The notes below the pieces were generated by a model. The model saw nothing but the letters and a program-made list of their open reading frames with translations. It was not told where the DNA came from and did not search any database. From an uncultured Coriobacteriaceae bacterium (lineage in GTDB: Bacteria > Actinomycetota > Coriobacteriia > Coriobacteriales > Eggerthellaceae), in the NCBI GenBank assembly GCA_900554945.1, contig USJN01000038.1, positions 1 through 9,792 of the forward strand: 9,792 nucleotides of DNA, written 5' to 3'. This document shows, in pieces, positions 1-5,634 of this stretch. Both the position numbers and the translations under genes were made by a program. Each line of letters opens with the position of its first letter. Within the stretch, counting starts at the first letter, position 1.

Positions 1-582
1 GACCAGGTGTTCGTCGAACTCAAGAAGAAATACAAGGGCATCGTGTACAAACGTCGCGTCGGTTGCTCGTACGCGGCAGCGCGGGCGTACATGGGCGGCA
101 TGCCCTATGAGCAGGCATGTTGCGAGTTTCCGCTGCCCGACTCTATTCTCGCCGAAGCGTCGCTTTCGCCGCGGAGTTTGCAGATCGCGCGCGAAATCGA
201 TGCCTTCAAGGAGCGCTATATCCCGCTGCGCGCGTCGATGGTCACGATCTGCGATCGCACGGCGTATGCGCCTCTCGCGATTGGCGGGGAAGGCGAGGCG
301 GCGGGCGTTCCCTCGACGCTGCGTATCACCTTCGACGAGAACGTCTCGTATCGCGACCTGTTCGAGGAAGCGCTCATCGCGCGGGCTTCGCACAGGCGCC
401 CGCCCGTCGGGTTCGGCATGCCGCGCCCGCTTCTGCCTGCTGACGAGGCGATTATGGAGGTGAAGTGCGCAGGTCCCTTCCCGCCGTGGCTTGTCGACGC
501 GCTCGACGGTTGCGAGGCGTACCCCTCGTCGTTTTCCAAATACGGCGCGGCCTATCAGGCGAGCATGCGCAAGGCGTCGTAG
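1..582 (+). CDS. VTC-domain protein (polyphosphate polymerase-type), 5' end cut by window edge
   Basis: The reading frame is open from base 1 (Asp-Gln-Val-Phe-Val-Glu-Leu) to the TAG at 580-582, so about 193 C-terminal residues are visible and the start lies outside the window. VTC-domain motifs appear in order: a basic strand VELKKKYKGIVYKRR, the strand ICDRTAYAP, LRITFDENVSYRDLF, then IMEVK and the closing SFSKYGAAY. VTC domains form a beta-barrel tunnel lined with Lys/Arg that binds nucleotide and polyphosphate. The eukaryotic Vtc4 member makes polyphosphate from ATP, but activity of the bacterial relatives is mostly inferred. No membrane segment is visible, so a cytoplasmic enzyme is likely. 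A DUF4956 gene follows 108 bp downstream on the same strand, a known companion of this family. The 108-bp gap contains nothing I can call beyond the ribosome binding site of the next gene. Family assignment is confident; catalytic activity is not shown. Confidence 0.88.
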   Translation, partial: DQVFVELKKKYKGIVYKRRVGCSYAAARAYMGGMPYEQACCEFPLPDSILAEASLSPRSLQIAREIDAFKERYIPLRASMVTICDRTAYAPLAIGGEGEAAGVPSTLRITFDENVSYRDLFEEALIARASHRRPPVGFGMPRPLLPADEAIMEVKCAGPFPPWLVDALDGCEAYPSSFSKYGAAYQASMRKAS

Positions 583-690
583 GGAGCGAGGCACCGTAGG
601 GAAAGGCGATGCGGTTGCGGAAGGCGTGCGCCATATTCCGACCTTCGCCCCGCTCTGCCTCGATAGTTCTTCCTCAAGAAAGGATTTTCC

Positions 691-1389
691 ATGTCGGATC
701 TTATGTTCTCGTCGGTGTTCGGAACCGCCGACTCGCTCGTTTCGTCGGTTTCGGCGTCGAGCTTTCTTTTGTGTTCCGTCGTGTCAATCGTCCTCGGCCT
801 CGTGATTGCCGGGGTCTACATGTTCCGCCATCGGTACTCGAAGAACTTCGTGGTTACACTGGCGCTTCTGCCGCTCATCGTGCAGATGGTGATTACCCTG
901 GTCAACGGCAACCTTGGCGCGGGCATCGCCGTCATGGGCGTGTTCAATCTGGTGCGTTTCCGCTCCATTCCCGGCAGCGCGAAGGACATCGGCAGCGTGT
1001 TTCTGGCGATGGCGGTGGGCCTTGCCACGGGCATGGGCTTTCTCGGCCTGGCGGTTCTGTTCACCGCAATCATCGCGGTCGTGAACGTGGCGTATGTGCT
1101 CTCGCCCCTCGGCCGTCCGCGCGAAGCGGAGAAGACGCTCAAGATCATCGTCCCCGAGGACCTGGAATTCGACGGCATCTTCGACGACGTGCTCGATCGT
1201 TTCGCCGCCGAGCACGAGCTCACCGAAGTGACCACGTCGAACATGGGGAGCCTCTACACGCTGGAGTACACGCTGCGCCTTCGTGAGCCCGGCATGGAGA
1301 AACGCCTGATCGACGAGGTGCGCTGCCTTAACGGGAACTTGAAGGTGACGCTCGGGAAGTGCGAGCTCAAGCCGCAGGGGGTGTTGTAG
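691..1389 (+). CDS. DUF4956 family integral membrane protein
   Basis: This 232-residue protein starts at ATG 691 with a good ribosome binding site (AAGAAAGGA) about 6 bases upstream. Hydrophobic stretches at roughly residues 24-45, 53-72, 74-88 and 100-137 suggest four or five membrane segments. The conserved DUF4956 core is clear: LPLIVQMVITLVNGNLGAG, then GVFNLVRFRSIPGSAKDIG. A soluble C-terminal domain of about 90 residues follows (from about residue 145), with a KIIVPEDLEF strand and an LYTLEYTLRL strand. The biochemical function of DUF4956 is unknown. It repeatedly neighbours VTC-domain genes, as here, which suggests a membrane partner for a polyphosphate-type or other anionic polymer, but that role is inference. 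The stop lies 2 bp before an ATG (1392) in the lipoprotein frame, consistent with one transcript. Confidence 0.9.
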   Translation: MSDLMFSSVFGTADSLVSSVSASSFLLCSVVSIVLGLVIAGVYMFRHRYSKNFVVTLALLPLIVQMVITLVNGNLGAGIAVMGVFNLVRFRSIPGSAKDIGSVFLAMAVGLATGMGFLGLAVLFTAIIAVVNVAYVLSPLGRPREAEKTLKIIVPEDLEFDGIFDDVLDRFAAEHELTEVTTSNMGSLYTLEYTLRLREPGMEKRLIDEVRCLNGNLKVTLGKCELKPQGVL

Positions 1390-1428
1390 AGATGGGAAAG
1401 CGTACGGTTGAGAAGGCGAGCGCGGGTT

Positions 1429-1482
1429 GCGAGAAGGGGCTCTTCGGCAACGTTCAGCCGGACAGCGAGAAGGGGCTCTTCG
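1429..1482 (+). repeat. Short direct repeat, 18 bp twice, 36-bp period
   Basis: GCGAGAAGGGGCTCTTCG occurs exactly at 1429-1446 and again at 1465-1482. The following bases are also similar (GCAACGTTCAGCCG against CCGACGCCCAGTCG). These are left-arm copies of the larger hairpin element that starts at 1472, so the first looks like a truncated copy. The 36-bp period keeps the reading frame open through both. Confidence 0.8.
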
Positions 1483-1555
1483 CCGACGCCCAGTCGCTCA
1501 AACAGTCCTCGCTGCGCTGCGGAACTCGCTTTGTGGGCGCCGCCGAAGAGCCCCG
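1472..1555 (+). repeat. Hairpin repeat element, copy 1
   Basis: The copy is bounded by long inverted arms: 1472-1492 pairs with 1534-1554 at 19 of 21 positions (GGGGCTCTTCG on the left, CGAAGAGCCCC on the right). The interior at 1493-1533 is a 41-base loop. The stretch 1486-1539 is repeated exactly, 54 bp long, 96 bp downstream. It resembles a REP or MITE-like dispersed palindromic element. It has no stop codon in the frame of the downstream lipoprotein. Confidence 0.75.
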
Positions 1556-1567
1556 TCAGGTCGCGGC

Positions 1568-1651
1568 TGGCCCCTCCGGCAACGCCCAGTCGCTCAAACA
1601 GTCCTCGCTGCGCTGCGGAACTCGCTTTGTGGGCGTCGCGGAAGGGGCCCG
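1568..1651 (+). repeat. Hairpin repeat element, copy 2
   Basis: The exact 54-bp core at 1582-1635 matches 1486-1539. The outer arms differ in sequence from copy 1 but still pair with each other (GGCCCCT on the left, AGGGGCC on the right, about 17 of 21 positions), so the stem appears conserved while the bases change. The copy ends about 10 bp before the ATG at 1662. Confidence 0.7.
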
Positions 1652-1661
1652 ATCGGGTCGT

Positions 1662-3725
1662 ATGAGTCGTCTTGCCGCACTTTGCATTGCCGCTGTGCTT
1701 GCTTTCTCGCTTGCGGGGTTGAGCGGCTGCGCGGGCGCAGAGTCTTCTTCTACGGCGTCGAGCAGCACTGCCGCAACGGCCGACTCGGAGTCTTCCGCCT
1801 TTGAAGACGTTGCCGCAGCCTTCGATGTTTCAGCTCTCGATCTGGACTATTCGAAGCGCGATATGGACGCAAGCTACGATGAGGCCTCTGCTACGCGCAT
1901 CACGCTTTCGGGGTCGTCTGCAAGCGTTGACGGCTCGGGTGCCACAGTCGATGGCTCGACGGTGACCATTTCATTGGAAGGAAGCTACATTATCTCAGGT
2001 GAGCTTTCGTCGGGGCAGATCGTGGTCGACGCGTCCGATGACGCGAAGGTTCAGCTGGTACTTGCGGGGGCGACTATCCACAACGAGAACGGTCCCGCAA
2101 TCTATGCGAAAAACGCCGATAAATGCTTCGTGACCTTGGCCGATGGTACGCAAAACTCGCTTTCCGACGGCACCGACTACGCGCTCGAAGATGACTCCGA
2201 TGAGCCGTACGCGACGCTCTTTTGCCGCTGCGACCTCACCATCAACGGCGCGGGGGCTCTCAACGTCACAGCGAATTACCGCCACGGCATCTGCTCGAAG
2301 GACGACTTGGTTGTCACGGGTGGCATGCTGAACGTGACGGCAGTCGAGGATTGCCTGCGCGGTCGCGATTGCGTGAAGATTGCTGACGGCTCGTTCAGCC
2401 TGGTGGCGGGAGGTGACGGCATCAAGTCGAACAAGGACACCAAGGCGACGCAGGGCTTCGTGAGCATTACGGGCGGCACCTTCTCAATCAATGCGGGCGA
2501 CGACGCGGTGCAAGCGAAAACCTATATTGGCATCACGGGCGGAACGTTCAGTGTGACCTCGGCTGATGACGCGTTCCATTCCGACTTGCAGATGGCGATT
2601 GCGGGCGGTGACTTCACGGTGAGCGCGGGCGATGATGCCTTCCATACGGAAACCGAGCTTGCGGTCGACGACGGCACCATCGACGTGACCAGCTGCTGCG
2701 AAGGCCTCGAGGCGGAAAAAGTATACGTGAACGGCGGTGATACTTCCATCGTGGCGTCCGATGACGCGGTGAACTCAAGCGCTGCCGACCTCTCGGATAG
2801 CTCGGCCGATTACGAGGAAGCTAATGATAGTGGCGCTCCTGGCGAGGACGGTATTGCTGTCAATGGAAAAACACCAGGCGAAGGCGGGCCAGCAGCGGGT
2901 GGAAGTCCTGCGGATGGTGGCAGCTTCCAAGGCGGTGACCAGGGTGGAGCGAGGAGTGGCCAGGTTCCGCAAGGCAGTGCCCAGGGGCAGGCTCAGAACG
3001 GCGCCCCGCAAGGCGAAGCGGCCCAAGGTGACGCACTGCGGGGTGACCAAGGAGGCATGCAAGGTGAAGGCGGGCCCTCCCAGGAGGCTGGCGGCCAGGG
3101 CGATGCTCCCCAGGGCGGCCAGGGTGGCTCTCCCCAGGGTGCTGGCGATCAAGGTGGTGCCCCTGGCGCAGGTTCTTCCGATTGCCTTATCCAGATCAAC
3201 GGCGGAACGCTCGTGCTCGACTCGACGGGAGATTCCATCGACAGCAACGGCAGCGTGGAGATCACGGGCGGCACGGTGCTCGTGGACGGCCCGTCGAGCG
3301 ATGGTGATGGCGCGTTCGACTACGATAGCGAGGCGACCGTTTCGGGCGGTACGGTGCTCATGATCGGTTCGTCGCGCATGGCGCAGAGTTTCTCGAGCGG
3401 CACGCAGCCGTTTCTCTACACCGCGAGCGTGAGCGGCAGCGCGGGCGATGCGGTCGCGATCGTGGACGCAAACGGCAATGTGATTGCGTCGATGACAGCT
3501 ACCAAACAATTCGGCATGGTGCTGGCAAGCAGCCCGAAGTTTACCGAAGGCGGGGAATATACCCTGGTGATAGGCGGGACGTTGACGAACGCAGATGCGC
3601 ATGGCTATACCGATTCCGGGACCGTTACGGGCGGTAGCTCGATTTCGGCAACCGCGAGCACCACGCCTTCGGCGAGCGCAGGAGGCATGGGGTCGGGGCC
3701 TGGCGCACTCGGCGTCGCGAGGTAA
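1662..3725 (+). CDS. Secreted lipoprotein with Cthe_2159-type beta-helix carbohydrate-binding domain
   Basis: From ATG 1662 the protein has 687 residues. It begins with a lipoprotein signal peptide: MSRL, a hydrophobic core, then lipobox LSGC with the lipidated Cys at residue 23, so it should be anchored outside the membrane. A Ser/Thr/Ala-rich spacer follows, then from about residue 78 a beta-helix domain of the Cthe_2159 (formerly DUF4353) family, with stacked rungs ITGGTFSINAGDDAV, ITGGTFSVTSADDAF and IAGGDFTVSAGDDAF at about 266-365. A Gly/Gln-rich linker (about 391-505) interrupts the helix before further rungs (INGGTLVLDS, ITGGTVLVDG, VSGGTVLMIG). The founding member binds cellulose and pectin-like polymers; the ligand here is unknown. 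The frame stays open upstream to ATG 1392, which has AGGGGG at 1376-1381, but that start would bury the signal peptide behind 90 repeat-derived residues. GTG 1629 is another possible start. Family call is firm, start uncertain. Confidence 0.85.
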   Translation: MSRLAALCIAAVLAFSLAGLSGCAGAESSSTASSSTAATADSESSAFEDVAAAFDVSALDLDYSKRDMDASYDEASATRITLSGSSASVDGSGATVDGSTVTISLEGSYIISGELSSGQIVVDASDDAKVQLVLAGATIHNENGPAIYAKNADKCFVTLADGTQNSLSDGTDYALEDDSDEPYATLFCRCDLTINGAGALNVTANYRHGICSKDDLVVTGGMLNVTAVEDCLRGRDCVKIADGSFSLVAGGDGIKSNKDTKATQGFVSITGGTFSINAGDDAVQAKTYIGITGGTFSVTSADDAFHSDLQMAIAGGDFTVSAGDDAFHTETELAVDDGTIDVTSCCEGLEAEKVYVNGGDTSIVASDDAVNSSAADLSDSSADYEEANDSGAPGEDGIAVNGKTPGEGGPAAGGSPADGGSFQGGDQGGARSGQVPQGSAQGQAQNGAPQGEAAQGDALRGDQGGMQGEGGPSQEAGGQGDAPQGGQGGSPQGAGDQGGAPGAGSSDCLIQINGGTLVLDSTGDSIDSNGSVEITGGTVLVDGPSSDGDGAFDYDSEATVSGGTVLMIGSSRMAQSFSSGTQPFLYTASVSGSAGDAVAIVDANGNVIASMTATKQFGMVLASSPKFTEGGEYTLVIGGTLTNADAHGYTDSGTVTGGSSISATASTTPSASAGGMGSGPGALGVAR
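2832..3177 (+). repeat. Region coding a Gly/Gln-rich low-complexity linker
   Basis: About 115 codons inside the lipoprotein gene encode imperfect repeats built on PQG, GGQG and DQGG. This is a flexible linker between two parts of the beta-helix. Imperfect DNA repeats (forms of CAAGGTG and CCAGGG) make it prone to length change. Confidence 0.8.
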
Positions 3726-3746
3726 CCACTCCATTGCCGCTCCCTT

Positions 3747-3777
3747 CCCGAATTTCCAGCGGGTTGGGACGCTTGTG
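3747..3777. repeat. Intergenic repeat shared with 4904-4933
   Basis: CCCGAATTTCCAGCGGGTTG and the following GGACGCTTGTG match 4904-4933 at about 25 of 31 aligned positions with one gap. In the downstream copy this sequence includes the right arm of an inverted-repeat element. It lies 22 bp after the lipoprotein stop. A weak hairpin is possible (TCCC/GGGA and CCCG/CGGG), but no T tract follows, so I do not call it a terminator. Confidence 0.5.
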
Positions 3778-3819
3778 CAATCATCCTCCTTGCGAGTGCG
3801 CAGTAGCGCAATTTTCCGT

Positions 3820-3866
3820 ACCTGTACTATGGTCAGGACATACGACGTCTTCGAATTGGGTATAGT
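3820..3866 (+). promoter_or_regulatory. Promoter-like module A upstream of the ADP-ribosylglycohydrolase
   Basis: TATAGT at 3861-3866 is a good -10 box, and ACCTGTACTATGGT at 3820-3833 lies 27 bp before it. The same two motifs recur at 5149-5195 with identical spacing and a more variable stretch between them, which suggests functional constraint. No good -35 hexamer is present at 17 bp, so the upstream motif may be an activator site. Predicted transcription start is near 3873, giving a leader of about 35 bases. Confidence 0.55.
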
Positions 3867-3907
3867 GGGCGCAACAGAAGGCGCGAAGGAAAGCGAGCGA
3901 GCTCATC

Positions 3908-4696
3908 ATGGTTGCAATGCTTCGAGACTGCATCTACGGTCAGGCCGTTGGCGATGCCCTGGGCGTGCCCTACGAGTTCATGCTTCGCGATACGTTCGAG
4001 TGTATCGGCATGGTCGGTTGCGGCACGCACAACCAGCCGCCGGGCACATGGAGCGACGACACGTCGATGGCCCTCGCGATATGCGATAGCTATCGTGAAC
4101 TGGGGCGTATCGACGTCGTCGACATTCGCGAGAAGTTTCTCGCTTGGTATCGGGATGGCGCGTATTCCTGCGACGGGCTGTTCGACATCGGCAACGCTAC
4201 TGCCACGGCCTTAAGGCTTGGCCACGGTCTTTCCGGCGAGCGCGATAACGGCAACGGCTCTCTCATGCGAACCGTGCCACTGGCCTTCGCCGACGCCACC
4301 GACAATGAGGTGCGGGCCGTGTCTGCCATCACGCATGCTCACGCTACGTCGACCGAGGCCTGCGTAGGGATGGTCGGCGCCGCCCGCTCCCTTATTTCGG
4401 GCAAGCAGGCGAGAGAGGTGGCCTTGGCTTATGGCGTCGATCCGGATAAGCCTCGAGGCGCCATCCGCTCAAGTGGCTACGTGCGCCATACGTTCGAAGC
4501 GGCGCTGTGGTGCCTTGCCAACACAGCGAGCTATCGCGACTGCGTGCTTCTTGCCGTCAACCTTGGCGACGATACCGACACGACGGGTGCCGTCGCCGGT
4601 GCGCTCGCCGGCATACTCTACGGGATGGACGGAATACCCGCCGAATGGCTTGAAGTCCTCAGGGGCAAAGACGTCATCGAGGGGAGCCTATTCTGA
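3908..4696 (+). CDS. ADP-ribosylglycohydrolase family protein (DraG/ARH type)
   Basis: This 262-residue protein starts at ATG 3908; an ATG at 3917 (MLRDCIYG) is an alternative, as the ribosome binding site is weak (AAGGA at 3886-3890, 17 bases away). Family motifs are all present: GQAVGDALGVPYE (residues 11-23), the metal-binding WSDDTSM (48-54), NGSLMR (116-121), THAHA (142-146) and the second metal-binding segment NLGDDTDTTGAVAGALAG (218-235). Enzymes of this family use two Mg or Mn ions to remove ADP-ribose from proteins or small molecules. Length and motifs fit an intact cytoplasmic enzyme. The substrate cannot be told from sequence, and no ADP-ribosyltransferase gene is visible nearby. 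The gene appears to be a single transcription unit between two related intergenic blocks. Confidence 0.93.
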   Translation: MVAMLRDCIYGQAVGDALGVPYEFMLRDTFECIGMVGCGTHNQPPGTWSDDTSMALAICDSYRELGRIDVVDIREKFLAWYRDGAYSCDGLFDIGNATATALRLGHGLSGERDNGNGSLMRTVPLAFADATDNEVRAVSAITHAHATSTEACVGMVGAARSLISGKQAREVALAYGVDPDKPRGAIRSSGYVRHTFEAALWCLANTASYRDCVLLAVNLGDDTDTTGAVAGALAGILYGMDGIPAEWLEVLRGKDVIEGSLF

Positions 4697-4734
4697 GGCC
4701 GACCTGGCAAGGTGCGCGTTTCGGGAGGGGGACA

Positions 4735-4917
4735 TGCCAGAAATCGGGCACTCTTCATCATCGCGGGGAGCGAACGCGGGAAGTCGGGGAAGGCGACTCA
4801 GATGCCGAATTCGCCGACCTGGCCTTATGCCCGCATGCCGTTCGTGATGACCCGCCGCAGGGGTGAAGATCGCTTCCCAAGCGGCTCATGTTGATGAAAA
4901 CCGCCCGATTTCTGGCA
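4735..4917. repeat. 183-bp element with terminal inverted repeats (MITE-like)
   Basis: The left end 4735-4760 and the right end 4892-4917 are inverted copies matching at 23 of 26 positions, including a perfect 15-bp TGCCAGAAATCGGGC and a matching TTCATCA. The interior has no convincing gene. I see no clear target-site duplication at the edges (left flank ends GGGGGACA, right flank begins GGTTGGGG). It starts 38 bp after the ADP-ribosylglycohydrolase stop. It could be a non-autonomous mobile element, a decayed insertion sequence, or two inverted copies of a dispersed repeat. Confidence 0.65.
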
Positions 4918-4982
4918 GGTTGGGGCGCTCGTGGGGTCGGCCGATCTCTGCTTCGCAGCGCGCTACCCATGCTTTCCGTGGT

Positions 4983-5020
4983 ATGCCGGACCCGGCATCC
5001 CGCCGCGAAGACACGCGGCG
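4983..5020 (+). other. Two tandem hairpins
   Basis: ATGCCGGACCCGGCAT (4983-4998) folds into a 6-7 bp stem with a tiny loop. Two bases later CGCCGCG-AAGACA-CGCGGCG (5001-5020) forms a perfect 7-bp stem with a 6-base loop. No T tract follows either. They lie 10 bp before the terminator at 5031-5079, so the three structures together could be the 3' end of a small non-coding transcript. Confidence 0.5.
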
Positions 5021-5030
5021 AGACGGTTTA

Positions 5031-5079
5031 GCCCTTTAGTTGTCGTCGTCAAAACATGAGCAACTGGAGGGCTTCTTTT
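5031..5079 (+). terminator. Rho-independent terminator (plus strand)
   Basis: GCCCTTTAGTTG (5031-5042) pairs with CAACTGGAGGGC (5061-5072) over 12 positions, two of them G-U wobbles, with an 18-base loop. TTCTTTT follows directly. The reverse strand has no T tract, so it ends plus-strand transcripts. The nearest upstream gene ends 335 bp away, so it serves either a long ADP-ribosylglycohydrolase 3' UTR or an unrecognised small RNA. Confidence 0.65.
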
Positions 5080-5148
5080 ATGCCGTCGTACAGGGCGGCT
5101 GCAATAACTCCATTCAGCGACGACGCGTGCCAAACGGACGCTTTTCGC

Positions 5149-5195
5149 ACCTGTACTATGGTGGGGACATGCAATCACTACGGGCTGAGTATAGT
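5149..5195 (+). promoter_or_regulatory. Promoter-like module B, copy of module A
   Basis: ACCTGTACTATGGT at 5149-5162 and TATAGT at 5190-5195 repeat module A with the same spacing, and similarity runs to about 5232 (CAACAAAGGGCGCG, AGCGAGTCAT). In module A the start codon follows at this point; here the sequence continues TTAAGCG with no ATG. The nearest downstream gene starts at 5354, which would give a leader of about 150 bases. Confidence 0.5.
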
Positions 5196-5243
5196 GAACC
5201 CAACAAAGGGCGCGGCGAAGAGGTAGCGAGTCATTAAGCGCTC

Positions 5244-5269
5244 CCCGCGCGGCAATCTCAGCGCGCGGG
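5244..5269 (+). other. GC-rich hairpin in the leader of the 5354 gene
   Basis: CCCGCGCG (5244-5251) and CGCGCGGG (5262-5269) form a perfect 8-bp stem with a 10-base loop. No T tract follows. It lies between promoter-like module B and the next gene and could affect readthrough or RNA stability. Confidence 0.45.
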
Positions 5270-5353
5270 CCCTGGGGCCAACGCCCTCCGCAGGTGTCTC
5301 CCCGAACGTGCGGGAGAACCCCGACTTCGCCGTTTTTCTAGGGAGGGTTTGCG

Positions 5354-5572
5354 ATGCCGGAACCGAAGAAGCGCGCCGTGAAGCGCACCGATGCGCAGCG
5401 AGCGGCGGAGAACAAGTACAAGAAGGCGAAGCAGAAGAAAATCCAGTGCAATTTCTTCCCGCCCGATTACGATTTATACGAGTTCGCGAGGAATCGCGAA
5501 GAAAGCATCTCGGCATACCTGAAGCGCCTCATCCGTGAGGACAAGGAGAGAAGCGAGAACGGTTCGCAATGA
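5354..5572 (+). CDS. Small basic protein, ribbon-helix-helix-like
   Basis: This 72-residue protein starts at ATG 5354 with a strong ribosome binding site (AGGGAGG, 5340-5346) 7 bases upstream. The N-terminal 28 residues are very basic (KKRAVKRTDAQRAAENKYKK). The rest fits a ribbon-helix-helix (Arc/MetJ) fold: a strand KIQCNFFPP (29-37), helix DYDLYEFARNR (38-48), then helix SISAYLKRLIRED (51-63). Similar small proteins are common in Gram-positive mobile elements and accessory regions, where they probably bind DNA. Target and role are unknown. The stop (TGA 5570-5572) overlaps the ATG of a 21-codon ORF. The fold call is from pattern only. Confidence 0.75.
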   Translation: MPEPKKRAVKRTDAQRAAENKYKKAKQKKIQCNFFPPDYDLYEFARNREESISAYLKRLIREDKERSENGSQ

Positions 5573-5634
5573 AACAGGTGCTTAATTTCCTGATTTTCAT
5601 CTCGGAGCTCGTGATGCGAAAGGGATTTTCGTGA
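5569..5634 (+). CDS. Candidate 21-residue hydrophobic small ORF
   Basis: ATG 5569 overlaps the stop of the upstream gene (ATGA, 5569-5572), and its TGA stop (5632-5634) overlaps the GTG start of the downstream gene (GTGA, 5631-5634). The peptide has a hydrophobic middle (VLNFLIFISELV) and ends MRKGFS. It has no ribosome binding site of its own at normal distance (AAGGAG at 5543-5548 is about 20 bases away), so translation would depend on coupling. It may only be a coupling device, or chance. No homologue is recognised. Confidence 0.35.
   Translation: MKQVLNFLIFISELVMRKGFS

Noticed and set aside
609..1286. 225-codon plus-strand frame overlapping DUF4956
   Set aside because: Arg/His-rich translation typical of an out-of-frame read; DUF4956 motifs are in the other frame.
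1486..1635. Two 54-bp exact repeats separated by 42 bp, CRISPR-like at first sight
   Set aside because: Only two copies, each with its own inverted arms extending into the gap, and no cas genes. They fit a palindromic dispersed repeat, not an array.
2775..3734. 319-codon open frame on the minus strand
   Set aside because: Antisense to the beta-helix lipoprotein; low-complexity Arg/Ala-rich product with no recognisable domain.
3741..3769. Possible terminator after the lipoprotein gene
   Set aside because: The stem is two 4-bp pieces split by mismatches and no T tract follows.
4758..4970. 70-codon minus-strand frame across the inverted-repeat element
   Set aside because: Made largely of repeat sequence, with no domain and no start signal.
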